A stretch of DNA of 36,990 nt from Verrucomicrobiota bacterium (GCA_019239825.1 JAFAZK010000264.1:1-36990), one strand, 5' to 3'. Shown: positions 25,095 through 33,527, counted from the stretch's first letter. Notes: generated by a model from the letters alone, not told the origin. A program made the numbers and translations.

Positions 25095-25988
25095 GTGACA
25101 CGAAAGATCAAGCTCTACGCCATCACGCATGACATTCTCGGAGATGTTTTCTGGGAAGTATTTCGAAAGGGTCTTATCGATGCCGCTTCCCGCTACAACC
25201 TTGACGTCGAGCATCTACGGCCCGGAAAATTCTCGCCTGAGATCCAGGCCTCGTTGATCGAAGCGGCCACCGCGGCCAAACCAGATGGCATCATCTCGAC
25301 AATTCCCGAAGTCGCGGCAGTCGACAGCCCCTTGCGTTCGGCTATCGACCAGGGCATTCCCGTGATCTGCATCAACGCGAAAGATGATCGGCCCGATGGC
25401 GAACGCATACCTTATCTGTTTTACATCGGGGGTAACGACAAAGAAGCTGGCGAACTTGCCGCTCACTATCTGAGCAAATCCCTAATCTTAAAGAGCGCAC
25501 TTTGCGTTGACCACTACCTCCACGACCATATCTGCCACAACGACCGCTGGATCGGGTTTCGTACTATTCTTGAACAGAGAAATACCGATGCTCAACGACT
25601 CCGTATTCCAGGCGAAGATCTGTCTACCTCTGCGCGGAAGATCGTCGCATTCGTCAAAGAGCATCCTGAGGTAAATGCAATTTTGACCTTAGGGCCACCC
25701 GGAGCCGAAGCGGTATTACAAGCCGCCGAGCTGGTGGGGCACCCAGAATTCCCCAGACACCTCACGTTCGACATAGCGCCATTGCAGCTCGAAGCCATAC
25801 GAACAGGAAAGATCCTCGCGACCATCGATAGCCAACAGTATTTACAGGGTTATCTTTCGGTTGAATGGATGTGGCTTTATCTCAACTGCGGATTCACTTT
25901 GTCTAAGGACATTTACACCGGGCCCGTTATTGTTGATCCGAGCAATGTGGAATCGGCAGCAGACGGCGTTGCCCGTGGTTTTCGCTAA
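25095..25988 (+). CDS. Leaderless sugar-binding-protein homologue (cytoplasmic?)
   Basis: The 297-residue protein has the full type-I periplasmic-binding fold but starts directly at the first strand (MTRKIKLYAITHDILGDVFW). Reading upstream in frame to 25020 gives no hydrophobic signal peptide. It shares blocks with the exported protein at 14956-15933: FWEVFRKGLIDAASRY, PYLFYIGG, QQYLQGYLSVEWM, and TGPVIVD against TGPNLVD. It has no DNA-binding domain. It may therefore bind the sugar in the cytoplasm, as a sensor, buffer or enzyme accessory, or it may be a decayed exported copy. It starts with GTG 74 bases after the IolE-like stop and is followed 9 bases later by an SDR. Confidence 0.8.
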   Translation: MTRKIKLYAITHDILGDVFWEVFRKGLIDAASRYNLDVEHLRPGKFSPEIQASLIEAATAAKPDGIISTIPEVAAVDSPLRSAIDQGIPVICINAKDDRPDGERIPYLFYIGGNDKEAGELAAHYLSKSLILKSALCVDHYLHDHICHNDRWIGFRTILEQRNTDAQRLRIPGEDLSTSARKIVAFVKEHPEVNAILTLGPPGAEAVLQAAELVGHPEFPRHLTFDIAPLQLEAIRTGKILATIDSQQYLQGYLSVEWMWLYLNCGFTLSKDIYTGPVIVDPSNVESAADGVARGFR

Positions 25989-25997
25989 GAGAGCACT

Positions 25998-26762
25998 ATG
26001 GATGTGAGTAATGCAGACCGATCCCGCCTAGACGGAAGAACTGCGCTGGTCACCGGTGCGAGTCACGGGATCGGGCTGACTTGCGCGCAGCGCTTGGCAC
26101 GTAGCGGCAGCGAAATTATCCTAGTTGGTCGAAACCAAAAAACACTCAACGAAGTTTGCTCGGCCTTGCAGACAGAAGGAGCCAAGGTGCGAGCGGAGGT
26201 ATGTGATGTCTGTGACCAGCAAGCGCTGGGCTCACTGATCAAAAGTTTATCGAAACTGGACATATTGGTGAACAACGCCGGCGGTAATCGTCCGATGCCA
26301 TTTTTGGAAACAGGCCGAGAGGACTTCGACTGGCTCATCGACCTGAACGTACGCTCGGTGTTCTTCGCTAGTCAGGCGGCGATGCGTAAGATGATCGAAA
26401 CCGGCGTCAAGGGTTCGATAATTAATATGTCATCGCAGATGGGTCACGTCGGGCTGCCAAAACGCACAGTCTATTGCCTCACCAAACATGCCATCGAAGG
26501 ATTTACCAAAGCGCTGGCACTCGAAGCCGCACCGTTCGGAATTCGGGTTAATGCGGTTGCTCCCACCTTCGTGCTGACGCCGATGACGGAAGGCTATTTT
26601 GCCGATCCCGAATTCTCTGAGTTTGTTCATTCGCGGATTCCACTTGGCCGCTGTGCTACCCCCGAAGATGTCGCGGATGCCGTAGCATTTCTCGTCTCGG
26701 ATGCGGCCGGATCGATCACCGGGACAAGCTTGCGCGTTGACGGCGGTTGGACGGCCCAATGA
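25998..26762 (+). CDS. Short-chain dehydrogenase/reductase (SDR)
   Basis: The 254-residue classical SDR has TGASHGIG near residue 20, NNAGGNRPMPF, and catalytic residues in NMSSQMGHVGLPKRT and YCLTKH. The C-terminus is SLRVDGGWTAQ. The arginine in LVGRNQKT after the second strand suggests NADP(H) preference. It follows the leaderless binding protein by 9 bases and is in the operon started by the IolE-like gene, so it is probably under the operator at 24085-24098. It is expected to act on a keto-sugar or sugar-acid intermediate. Confidence 0.9.
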   Translation: MDVSNADRSRLDGRTALVTGASHGIGLTCAQRLARSGSEIILVGRNQKTLNEVCSALQTEGAKVRAEVCDVCDQQALGSLIKSLSKLDILVNNAGGNRPMPFLETGREDFDWLIDLNVRSVFFASQAAMRKMIETGVKGSIINMSSQMGHVGLPKRTVYCLTKHAIEGFTKALALEAAPFGIRVNAVAPTFVLTPMTEGYFADPEFSEFVHSRIPLGRCATPEDVADAVAFLVSDAAGSITGTSLRVDGGWTAQ

Positions 26763-26820
26763 AGAACGAATGGACGAATGGGCGAGAGGGCGACTTAAGA
26801 AACGAACAAAACAAAAGACA

Positions 26821-26966
26821 AACCGCGAATGGACACGAATAAAAACCGAAAAACTCACCACAGAGACACAGAGTTCACAGAGATTTACTAAACTTTGGCT
26901 GTGGCCTTTCTCTGTGTCCTTTGTGTCTTCGTGGTGAAATTTTACTTATTCGTGTCCATTGGCGGT
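26821..26966. repeat. Palindromic dispersed repeat ('gaatggacacgaat' block then 'cacagag' block)
   Basis: The left arm (about 26821-26882) reads aaccgcgaatggacacgaat followed by a ccacagagacacagag block. The right arm (about 26909-26966) is its imperfect reverse complement, with tctctgtgtcctttgtgtc and then attcgtgtccattggcggt. It lies between the SDR and the HisD-type gene and ends 10 bases before the ATG of the latter. The two word blocks are in the opposite order to the element at 6531-6748. Confidence 0.85.
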
Positions 26967-26976
26967 CCCTTCAACT

Positions 26977-28254
26977 ATGATCAAAGTCATTAAAGCTGGC
27001 GTCGCCAGCGCGGAAAAGCGGAAGATCGATACCGAGGTTCAAAGCACGGTTAGCAACATTATCGATCAGATCGAAGCAGAGGGGGATGACGCCTTGCGCC
27101 GGCTCTCTGCAAAGTTTGACAAATGGGATCGCACCAGCTATCGCCTGAGCGAGTCCGAAATTGAAAAGATCCTCGCTTCAGTTCCTGATTCGGTTAAGGA
27201 CGATATCAGATTCGCGCAGAAACAAGTCAGGACGTTCGCCGAGGCCCAAAGATCGGCGCTAAGAGATGTCGAAGTTGAGACCTTGCCCGGGATACATCTT
27301 GGGCACAAAAACATTCCGGTGAACAGCGTTGGCGCCTATGTACCGGGAGGTCGCTACCCAATGGTCGCATCTGCTCACATGAGTATTGTTACGGCCAAGG
27401 TTGCTGGCGTACCCCGAGTCGCCGCTGCTACCCCACCGATGAATGGTGCGCCCCCAGCGGCAACCATTGCGGCGATGGTGTTTGGCGGAGCCGACGAAAT
27501 TTATGTGATGGGAGGAGTCCAGGCGGTAGCGGCTCTGGCTCTTGGTACCCAGAGCATCAAAGCAGTGGATATGCTGGTGGGTCCAGGAAACGCTTATGTG
27601 GCAGATGCCAAGCGCCAGCTATTTGGCCGGGTGGGAATCGATCTGTTAGCGGGCCCAACGGAAACCTTAATCATCGCGGATGAAACCGCTGATGCTGAGA
27701 TGGTTGCGACCGATTTACTCGGGCAAGCCGAGCATGGACCAAGTTCACCGGCAACATTCCTAACGACGAGCCAAAAACTAGCAGGCGAAATCGAGGCCGA
27801 GATCCAACGCCAGTTGAAGACCTTACCGACCGCCGATATCGCCGGTGCGGCTTGGAAGAATTGCGGCAGTGTCATCTTGGTCGATTCAGATGAGGAGTTG
27901 ATTGCGGAGGCCAACAAAATCGCTTCTGAACATGTACAAGTCTTGACGAAAAATCCGGATTTATTCCTAGAGCGTTTAACGAATTACGGCGCTTTGTTTC
28001 TTGGGCCGGAAACTAACGTGGCTTACGGCGATAAAGTCATCGGCACTAACCACACGTTACCCACGGCCAGAGCAGCTCGATATACAGGCGGTTTATGGGT
28101 AGGGAAGTTCTTGAAGACCGTTACTTATCAGCGCTGCACGAGTGAAGCTAGCGCGCTGATCGGCGAGTACTGCTCAAGGCTTTGCGAGATCGAGAATTTT
28201 GCAGGGCACAAGGCCCAAGCCGATCTGCGAGTTAGTCGCTACGGCCGCTCGTAG
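26977..28254 (+). CDS. HisD-family zinc-dependent dehydrogenase (catabolic polyol/sulfopropanediol-dehydrogenase-like)
   Basis: The 425-residue protein keeps the HisD zinc ligands Q250 and H253 (LLGQAEHGP), D352 ([10 protein letters not shown]) and H411 ([11 protein letters not shown]), and the catalytic pair E318-H319 (ASEHVQV). The block [20 protein letters not shown] and the following [11 protein letters not shown] are features of the catabolic HisD-like subgroup, such as sulfopropanediol dehydrogenase, rather than of biosynthetic histidinol dehydrogenase. No other his gene is present. It probably oxidises a polyol's terminal alcohol to the acid with NAD+. The start ATG 26977 is preferred over 26959 because the residues before it lie in the repeat element. 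It ends the catabolic region. Confidence 0.85.
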   Translation: MIKVIKAGVASAEKRKIDTEVQSTVSNIIDQIEAEGDDALRRLSAKFDKWDRTSYRLSESEIEKILASVPDSVKDDIRFAQKQVRTFAEAQRSALRDVEVETLPGIHLGHKNIPVNSVGAYVPGGRYPMVASAHMSIVTAKVAGVPRVAAATPPMNGAPPAATIAAMVFGGADEIYVMGGVQAVAALALGTQSIKAVDMLVGPGNAYVADAKRQLFGRVGIDLLAGPTETLIIADETADAEMVATDLLGQAEHGPSSPATFLTTSQKLAGEIEAEIQRQLKTLPTADIAGAAWKNCGSVILVDSDEELIAEANKIASEHVQVLTKNPDLFLERLTNYGALFLGPETNVAYGDKVIGTNHTLPTARAARYTGGLWVGKFLKTVTYQRCTSEASALIGEYCSRLCEIENFAGHKAQADLRVSRYGRS

Positions 28255-28763
28255 TCCGGATCTGACGTTAGTCCATACTCTGGGTAGATTCTTGGTAGCA
28301 ACATGCGACGGATCATGCCCCCGAGGTCCACTAGGAACTAGACGGGGGCAGTGATCCTCGCTGCCGGTTCGCTCCGTGCGACGGTGTCACCAAAGCTCTG
28401 GCAGCCCCTGGAGCGAATTTCTTGAGATCCGATTTCTTCGCCGGCACGGACTACGCCAGTCACATAAAGGACGATATGTTACAACCTCCTAGGGAGTGGG
28501 GACCTCGCAACTGTTAGATAAACGTGTGAGTTTCTAAATTATTTGAGGTGAATTTTTCCGCGCCATTTAAGCTGTGCTCTTGGCGGATACCCATAAGGAA
28601 CGCGACCTCACTAATTAGAACGTGCCGATCGGATATCCTATGTTGGGCCGGACCGGAGCTTTCCCGAAATTACGCTCTCGTAGTCTATCACTTTGGGAAT
28701 CATTTGGCATAGGCATGCAGTCAAAAAAGCGCCCCGACGAACCGTTCGTGAGCGTAAGGATTG

Positions 28764-28796
28764 TCTCAGAATGAGATGATCGGTTTCAGTTTGAGA
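28764..28796. promoter_or_regulatory. Two tandem dyads, possible enhancer sites for a sigma-54 activator
   Basis: TCTCAGAATGAGA (28764-28776) and TTTCAGTTTGAGA (28784-28796) share the pattern TYTCA-N3-TGAGA. Their centres are 20 bases apart, close to two helical turns. They lie about 90-120 bases upstream of the expected start of the sigma-54 promoter, the usual place for enhancer-binding-protein sites. Confidence 0.5.
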
Positions 28797-28860
28797 CGGC
28801 GGCTTCTTTGCTATGCAGATTCTGGCCTGTTCCAACCAGCGGCCAGGTCCCGCTTTTCCT

Positions 28861-28875
28861 TGGCATGTAACTTGC
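28861..28875 (+). promoter_or_regulatory. Sigma-54 (RpoN) -24/-12 promoter of the ADOP permease
   Basis: TGGCATGTAACTTGC matches the consensus TGGCAC-N5-TTGC with exact spacing and one difference (T for C). It lies 35 bases upstream of ATG 28911, leaving room for a short leader. The match and position are seen; use by RpoN is inferred. Confidence 0.65.
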
Positions 28876-28910
28876 CCGTTAGGTTCAGCAAATCCCTCCT
28901 AGGACCTGCT

Positions 28911-31607
28911 ATGAGATTCCTGCGCCGCTTTTTCATTCGTCTCTCGAACCTCACCACCGGGAGGCGCGCCGACCAGCGCCTCCGCGAGGAGATGGCCGAA
29001 CATGTGGCCTTGCAGACTGAGGAGAAGCTGCGCGCGGGCATGTCGCCCGCCGAGGCGCGTCGGCAGGCTGCGATCAAGCTCGGCGGGGCTGAGACTATTC
29101 GGGAAGGCCGCCACGCCGAGCACAGCCTTCCGTTCTACGAGAACCTGGCGCAGGATCTGAGTTACGCGGTTCGCATGGTTCTGCGATCTCCAGGATTCTC
29201 TTTCATCGCGGTCGCCACCATGGCGCTTGGCATCGGAGCCACCACCGCCATCTATAGCGTCATCGACGCCACGCTGCTGCATCCTTTGCCCTACCCCGAG
29301 CCCAGCCAACTGGTGCGAATTGAAGCCAACCTTCCCGGCGTCGGCGCGCACGACATCGGTGTCTCCATCCTTGAGTTGAGAGACCTTCAGAACTCGGGAA
29401 TCTTCCAATATGCGTCCCTCGATTTTTCCGGCTCCTCGAATCTAACCGGCGGCGCACAGCCAACGCGTGTCGCGGCGAAGGCGGTGACGGCGAATTACTT
29501 TGCGATGCTAGGAGTGGGCGCTCAGTTGGGACGCACTTTCGATCCGCACGATGCCACACCGGGCTTCATCCCGGAGGTGGTGATCAGCGACGGGCTCTGG
29601 AAGCGCGCATTTGGTGCCGACCCGGACATTCTCGGCAAAACGGTGCGCGTGGATAACGATGTGAATCACGTGATAGGCGTGATGCCGCCTGGTTTTCGCG
29701 ACCAGGGAACGACCAGCGAGGAGCGGAATACGGAGATGTGGTCGGCAGGCGGTTTTGCCGCTCCGCCGTTTCCACCTCCGCTGCGCAACTCGCGAATTGC
29801 GACGGCCTTTGCGCGCTTGAAACCGGGTCTGCCGTTGGCGTCGGCACAGGCACATATCGATGCGCTGGTGGCCTCGCTAAAAAAACAATATCCCGCAGAT
29901 TATCCTGCGCAAGCCGGATGGACCATTCGCCTGATTCCTCTGGCCGAGAGTCTTGTCGGCAACGTTCGCCAATCGCTCGTCCTGCTCTTTGGCGCGGTCG
30001 GCCTGGTTCTGCTGATCAGCTGCGTCAATGTCGCCAATCTGCTGCTGGCACGCGCCGGTGTGCGAGGACGCGAGATGGCGGTGCGCCAGGCATTGGGAGC
30101 CGCAAGAATGCGCTTGATTCGTCAGCTCCTCACGGAGAGCTTGCTGCTCTTTGTGCTTGGCGGAATCGCAGGTTTTGTAATCCTCTTCTGCGCCCAAAGA
30201 CTCCTGCTGCAATTTATTCCTGAAAGCCTGCCGCGCTTCAATGACATATCCATCAGCTGGGGCGTGCTGGCGTTTGCCGTCGTCGTCTCTGTTGCCGCCG
30301 GAACCATCTTTGGGCTTGCTCCTGCGTGGCTCATGAGCCGCCTCGATTTGAACACGACGCTCAGGCTGGGACGTGGCTCCAACGGTTCCCGGCAGCGCTC
30401 GCGCTTGCGCCATGCTCTGGTGATTGGCGAGTTAGCCCTCTCCCTGGTACTGATGATCGCTGCCGGTCTTCTGCTGCGCAGCTTCTGGGACTTGTTCAAG
30501 GTTCCGCTCGGCTTCAATCCCAGCCACGTCACGGCAATCGAAACCTGGCTGCCGTTTCCCAACGATCCCAGAACCGACAGGTACGGCACCGCCACGCAGG
30601 AAGCCGTGCTGCTGCGCGAAGTCCTCCGCCGCAACCGGACGCTTCCAGGTGTGGAAGACGCGGCCGTCGGCGATCGGGCGGCTCTTCCCCTCGGTCATCG
30701 CCAGGACGATCTCAACCTGTTTCCTTTGTTCCGCGAAGGCCAGGACGCGCAGGGCAGTCAGCCTCCTCTGATCGATGCGTCAATCGTCTCACCGGAATAT
30801 TTCCACGTTCTCGGCATGGCTCTGGTGCGCGGGCGGCTCTTCGTCGACCAGGACCTTGAAGCTGCGCCCCTGGTCGCGATCATCAATCAGGCCGCAGCCC
30901 GCGTGTACTGGCCAAAACAGGACCCAATCGGCAAGCGCGTCCGGTTGAGTACCACCAAGCCGGACTGGACCACCATCGTCGGCGTCATCGCCGATGCGCG
31001 CACGGAATCGCTCGCGGATGCCGGCATTCCGCAGGTTTACCTCGACATCTACCAGCAGCGCCTCACAAAAGATCTAGCTTTCTTTCTGCGCGGACAGATC
31101 GATCCCACCACCGCCTTCGCGCAGGTACGCACGCAGATCCAGTCCGTCGATCCCAATCTTCCTGTCTTCCGCGGTGAGACCTTGGACGATGTTCTCTCGT
31201 CTTCGCTTTCCGTGCGCCGATTCTCCATGGTAATGGTGGCGCTCTTTGCCGGTACAGCCCTGCTGCTCGCGGGCTTGGGAATTTATGGAACCATCTCCTA
31301 TCTCGTCAATGAGCAATCGCGCGAGATCGCCATTCGCCTCGCGTTGGGCGCGCAAAGGCGCGATGTCCTCAAGATGGTTTTACGCCAGGGCCTCACTCTG
31401 GCCGCCGTCGGCGCCGGCGTAGGCCTGCTTGGCGCGTTTATTGTCTCTCATCTCATGGCCGGATTGCTCTTCGGCGTGTCGCCCTACGATCTGACCACGT
31501 TCGCTGGCGTCACCCTTGTACTTACCACTGTCGCGCTCGCCGCCAGCTATATCCCGGCGCTGCGCGCCATGCGCCTCGATCCAATCACGACACTCCACGC
31601 CGAATGA
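28911..31607 (+). CDS. ADOP/MacB-FtsX-family ABC permease, duplicated core
   Basis: The 898-residue protein has an N-terminal soluble prefix (REEMAEHVALQTEEKLRAGM and SPAEARRQAAIKLGG), then two MacB/FtsX permease units. Each has one transmembrane helix, a large periplasmic domain and three C-terminal helices. The units start near residue 85 (SYAVRMVLRSPGF, SFIAVATMALGIGATTAIYS) and near residue 490. REMAVRQALGAARMRLIRQL and REIAIRLALGAQRRDVLKM are the paired cytoplasmic segments. No ATPase is adjacent, as is usual for these 'duplicated orphan permeases' common in Acidobacteria. The frame extends to 28761, but ATG 28911 fits the family and lies downstream of the sigma-54 promoter. The gene is clearly richer in G+C at third positions than the catabolic genes, a sign of transfer. 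Export of a peptide or lipid-like compound is the family guess. Confidence 0.9.
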   Translation: MRFLRRFFIRLSNLTTGRRADQRLREEMAEHVALQTEEKLRAGMSPAEARRQAAIKLGGAETIREGRHAEHSLPFYENLAQDLSYAVRMVLRSPGFSFIAVATMALGIGATTAIYSVIDATLLHPLPYPEPSQLVRIEANLPGVGAHDIGVSILELRDLQNSGIFQYASLDFSGSSNLTGGAQPTRVAAKAVTANYFAMLGVGAQLGRTFDPHDATPGFIPEVVISDGLWKRAFGADPDILGKTVRVDNDVNHVIGVMPPGFRDQGTTSEERNTEMWSAGGFAAPPFPPPLRNSRIATAFARLKPGLPLASAQAHIDALVASLKKQYPADYPAQAGWTIRLIPLAESLVGNVRQSLVLLFGAVGLVLLISCVNVANLLLARAGVRGREMAVRQALGAARMRLIRQLLTESLLLFVLGGIAGFVILFCAQRLLLQFIPESLPRFNDISISWGVLAFAVVVSVAAGTIFGLAPAWLMSRLDLNTTLRLGRGSNGSRQRSRLRHALVIGELALSLVLMIAAGLLLRSFWDLFKVPLGFNPSHVTAIETWLPFPNDPRTDRYGTATQEAVLLREVLRRNRTLPGVEDAAVGDRAALPLGHRQDDLNLFPLFREGQDAQGSQPPLIDASIVSPEYFHVLGMALVRGRLFVDQDLEAAPLVAIINQAAARVYWPKQDPIGKRVRLSTTKPDWTTIVGVIADARTESLADAGIPQVYLDIYQQRLTKDLAFFLRGQIDPTTAFAQVRTQIQSVDPNLPVFRGETLDDVLSSSLSVRRFSMVMVALFAGTALLLAGLGIYGTISYLVNEQSREIAIRLALGAQRRDVLKMVLRQGLTLAAVGAGVGLLGAFIVSHLMAGLLFGVSPYDLTTFAGVTLVLTTVALAASYIPALRAMRLDPITTLHAE

Positions 31608-31942
31608 CCTTCGGCACTGCTCGAGACTTGCCTTCACAAATTGTTGCCATCCCAATGACCTCCTTCGGGATGCGCGGATGAATTCAGCCGACAGCCAGTT
31701 CCAGAGGATTAGTCCCCAAAAACGCCGATGTAGCCGGGAGGAATTCTGGCTACCGGATAAATGAGTTAATAGCGGTAAGCGACCTCAACCCTGTCAGGCC
31801 TCCGCTGTTTGAAAAATATTCGCCCAAGTGCTGCACACCTACTCCCACCGCATAAAGACACCCAACTCGACGGGGTATTTCCTGGGGGTTGTCGGTGGGA
31901 GTTCGTAGCGCAATCGGGCAGCCGTGTGGCAGCCACGAGAGA
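31608..31942. other. Intergenic stretch between convergent ADOP and polymerase IV genes
   Basis: No gene or clear terminator is seen. Two short hairpins are present: catccc/gggatg around 31648-31672 and gtagcc/ggctac around 31731-31754. Neither is followed by a run of T on either strand. Confidence 0.35.
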
Positions 31943-33205
31943 TTAAAGGTCTCTTTCGGCGAGCTTGCGAAACGCATCGGGAACAGAACGGGAGCTCCCC
32001 AATGCGACCGATCCGTATCCAACCGCGTCCCATCCGAAGCGATCGCGGATGGTGTCCACAGCGCCATCGGCGGCCCGGCGCGCCATACCTCTCTCGCTGC
32101 CGGGTCGGCGCGACTCATCCGCAAGCCCAAGTGGAAGCTCGAGCTGCAGCTCCGGGCGCTCCTCAAGATTCGATACAGAGATCGCCAGGAGCGAGATGGT
32201 CTTCTCGCACGGATGCTGCGCGAGCACCGTGCGCACCAGTTCCTCCGCAATCTCGGCCAGGATTGCTGTCGTCGAAATCGGCGCGTCGAGGGTTATGGAA
32301 CGGCTGACCGAGCGTAGGTCGGCGAAGCGAACCCGGACCGTCACCGTTCGGCCAGGTCGAGAACTGGTCCGAAGCCGGCTGCAAATCCTGTCCGCAAGAT
32401 GGCGCAGCGCCGGTCGGAAAACGCGCTCTTCGGCAGGCTTGCGGCCGAGCGCTGACTGTGCGTCCGCCGATCCGGCCCGCCGATGAGTCCGTACTTCCCG
32501 CGGATCACAATTGCGCGCAAGCGCCGCGAGCTTCTCTCCCGCTGCGGGACCAAGCAACCGCGTTAGTGACCAGCCAGGTGTTCGCGCCAATTGTCCAATG
32601 GTAACCACACCAATGTCAGCCAGCCGCGCCTTAGTAACCGGGCCCACGCCCCACATCAGCTCGACGGGAAGATCGTGAAGGAAGTCCAGTTTGGTGCCAG
32701 GATGGACAATTACCAGCCCATCGGGCTTGGCCGCTTGGGAGGCTATTTTTGCCAAGTGCTTCGTGCAGGCGACGCCAACGGAGATCGGAAGACCAAGCTC
32801 TGTCCGAACACGGCGTCGGATTGCTCCGGCAATTTCGGCCGGGGGACCAAACAGATGGGTGCAACCCGCAACGTCAGCGAAGGCCTCATCGATGGAGATC
32901 CGCTCAACGAGTGGCGTAAAATCATTAAGTACCTTGACGGCCGCGTCGCCCAGTCGCTGGTAGTCCTGGAAATGGCCGCCCACAAAAACGAGTTGCGGGC
33001 AGAGCTCGCGCGCCTGTCTGCCTGGCATACCCCCGCGGACCCCGTAGGCCTTGGCTTCGTAAGAAGCGGCGAGTACGACTCCGCCACCGACCGCGATAGG
33101 CTTGCCGCGCAACGATGGATCGAACAACTGCTCGACTGAAGCATAGAACGCATCCAGGTCGGCATGAAGGATCGTGGCAGTCGTTTCCGGCTGTTCTTCG
33201 TTCAC
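31943..33205 (-). CDS. dinB: DNA polymerase IV (DinB, Y-family)
   Basis: From GTG 33205 the protein has 420 residues, normal for DinB. The metal-binding aspartates D16 and D18 lie in ILHADLDAFYASVEQ, and the catalytic D106-E107 in RISIDEAFADV. The thumb helix-hairpin-helix (VELMWGVGPVTKARLADIG) and the little-finger domain follow. A candidate sliding-clamp motif (QLELPLGL) stands near residue 360, and a basic tail ends with RFGWDAVGYGS. The frame runs upstream to 33370 but those residues have no family match. It performs error-prone translesion synthesis. No SOS box was recognised upstream, and it is not part of an imuB/dnaE2 cassette. Like the ADOP gene it is GC-rich. Confidence 0.93.
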   Translation of the reverse strand: MNEEQPETTATILHADLDAFYASVEQLFDPSLRGKPIAVGGGVVLAASYEAKAYGVRGGMPGRQARELCPQLVFVGGHFQDYQRLGDAAVKVLNDFTPLVERISIDEAFADVAGCTHLFGPPAEIAGAIRRRVRTELGLPISVGVACTKHLAKIASQAAKPDGLVIVHPGTKLDFLHDLPVELMWGVGPVTKARLADIGVVTIGQLARTPGWSLTRLLGPAAGEKLAALARNCDPREVRTHRRAGSADAQSALGRKPAEERVFRPALRHLADRICSRLRTSSRPGRTVTVRVRFADLRSVSRSITLDAPISTTAILAEIAEELVRTVLAQHPCEKTISLLAISVSNLEERPELQLELPLGLADESRRPGSERGMARRAADGAVDTIRDRFGWDAVGYGSVALGSSRSVPDAFRKLAERDL

Positions 33206-33527
33206 TAAGAGCAAATATACCCTCGGTGCAAACTGAGCGAGCTCATAAATACCAAGTGTCTTTTCAATGGAAGCAACCCGGTCCACCTGCTTTAGAACTC
33301 CGAGGCAGCCCGGCTGGGATTTAGGTGATTCGACGCTGCCCGACAAAGCGCAGGGTACCGGTGAAGGCAAAAGTGCCGTTGAGTAGGCGAAATCAGCCTG
33401 ACCCTTCGAAAGTTGTGCTGGTGAGCAGGATCAGGTGGCACCATGGTGAGTTACACGCTCTGCCTGGACCGAGTTCACCAATTACTAATCACCCGTCGAA
33501 ATTTGGTATACCTGGAACAAATCATCT
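33206..33527. other. Divergent intergenic stretch between polymerase IV and hydrolase genes
   Basis: This gap should contain both promoters, but I see no convincing -35/-10 pair. Two copies of a 7-bp word lie at 33477-33490 (ACCAATT, ACTAATC), 37 bases before the hydrolase start. The same word family reappears as five tandem copies just after the hydrolase gene. Confidence 0.4.

Larger units (their letters stand above)
28255..28910. other. 656-base non-coding stretch: hairpin, pseudoknot candidate, enhancer dyads, sigma-54 promoter
   Basis: No convincing gene is seen. A strong hairpin with arms 28310-28323 and 28343-28357 (ggatcatgcccccg paired with cgggggca-g-tgatcc) is followed at once by four segments in a-b-a'-b' order that could form a pseudoknot (28360-28417). 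Neither is followed by a T-run, so an ordinary terminator is unlikely. At 28764-28796 two TCTCA/TTTCA-N3-TGAGA dyads lie 20 bases apart, upstream of a -24/-12 promoter at 28861-28875. The middle part (28420-28740) shows nothing I can name. Confidence 0.6.

Noticed and set aside
28376-28391. 'gtgcgac' as the 5' end of a group II intron
   Set aside because: No domain V structure, no maturase and no matching 3' end were seen.
28638-28835. 65-codon minus-strand frame before the ADOP gene
   Set aside because: It overlaps the enhancer-like dyads, has no domain or hydrophobic pattern and no ribosome binding site.
29738-30859. Long overlapping frames inside the ADOP gene on both strands
   Set aside because: They are products of high GC in the permease gene and show no domains.
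31731-31754. Hairpin gtagcc/ggctac as terminator of the ADOP gene
   Set aside because: Short stem, more than 120 bases after the stop, and no T-run on either strand.
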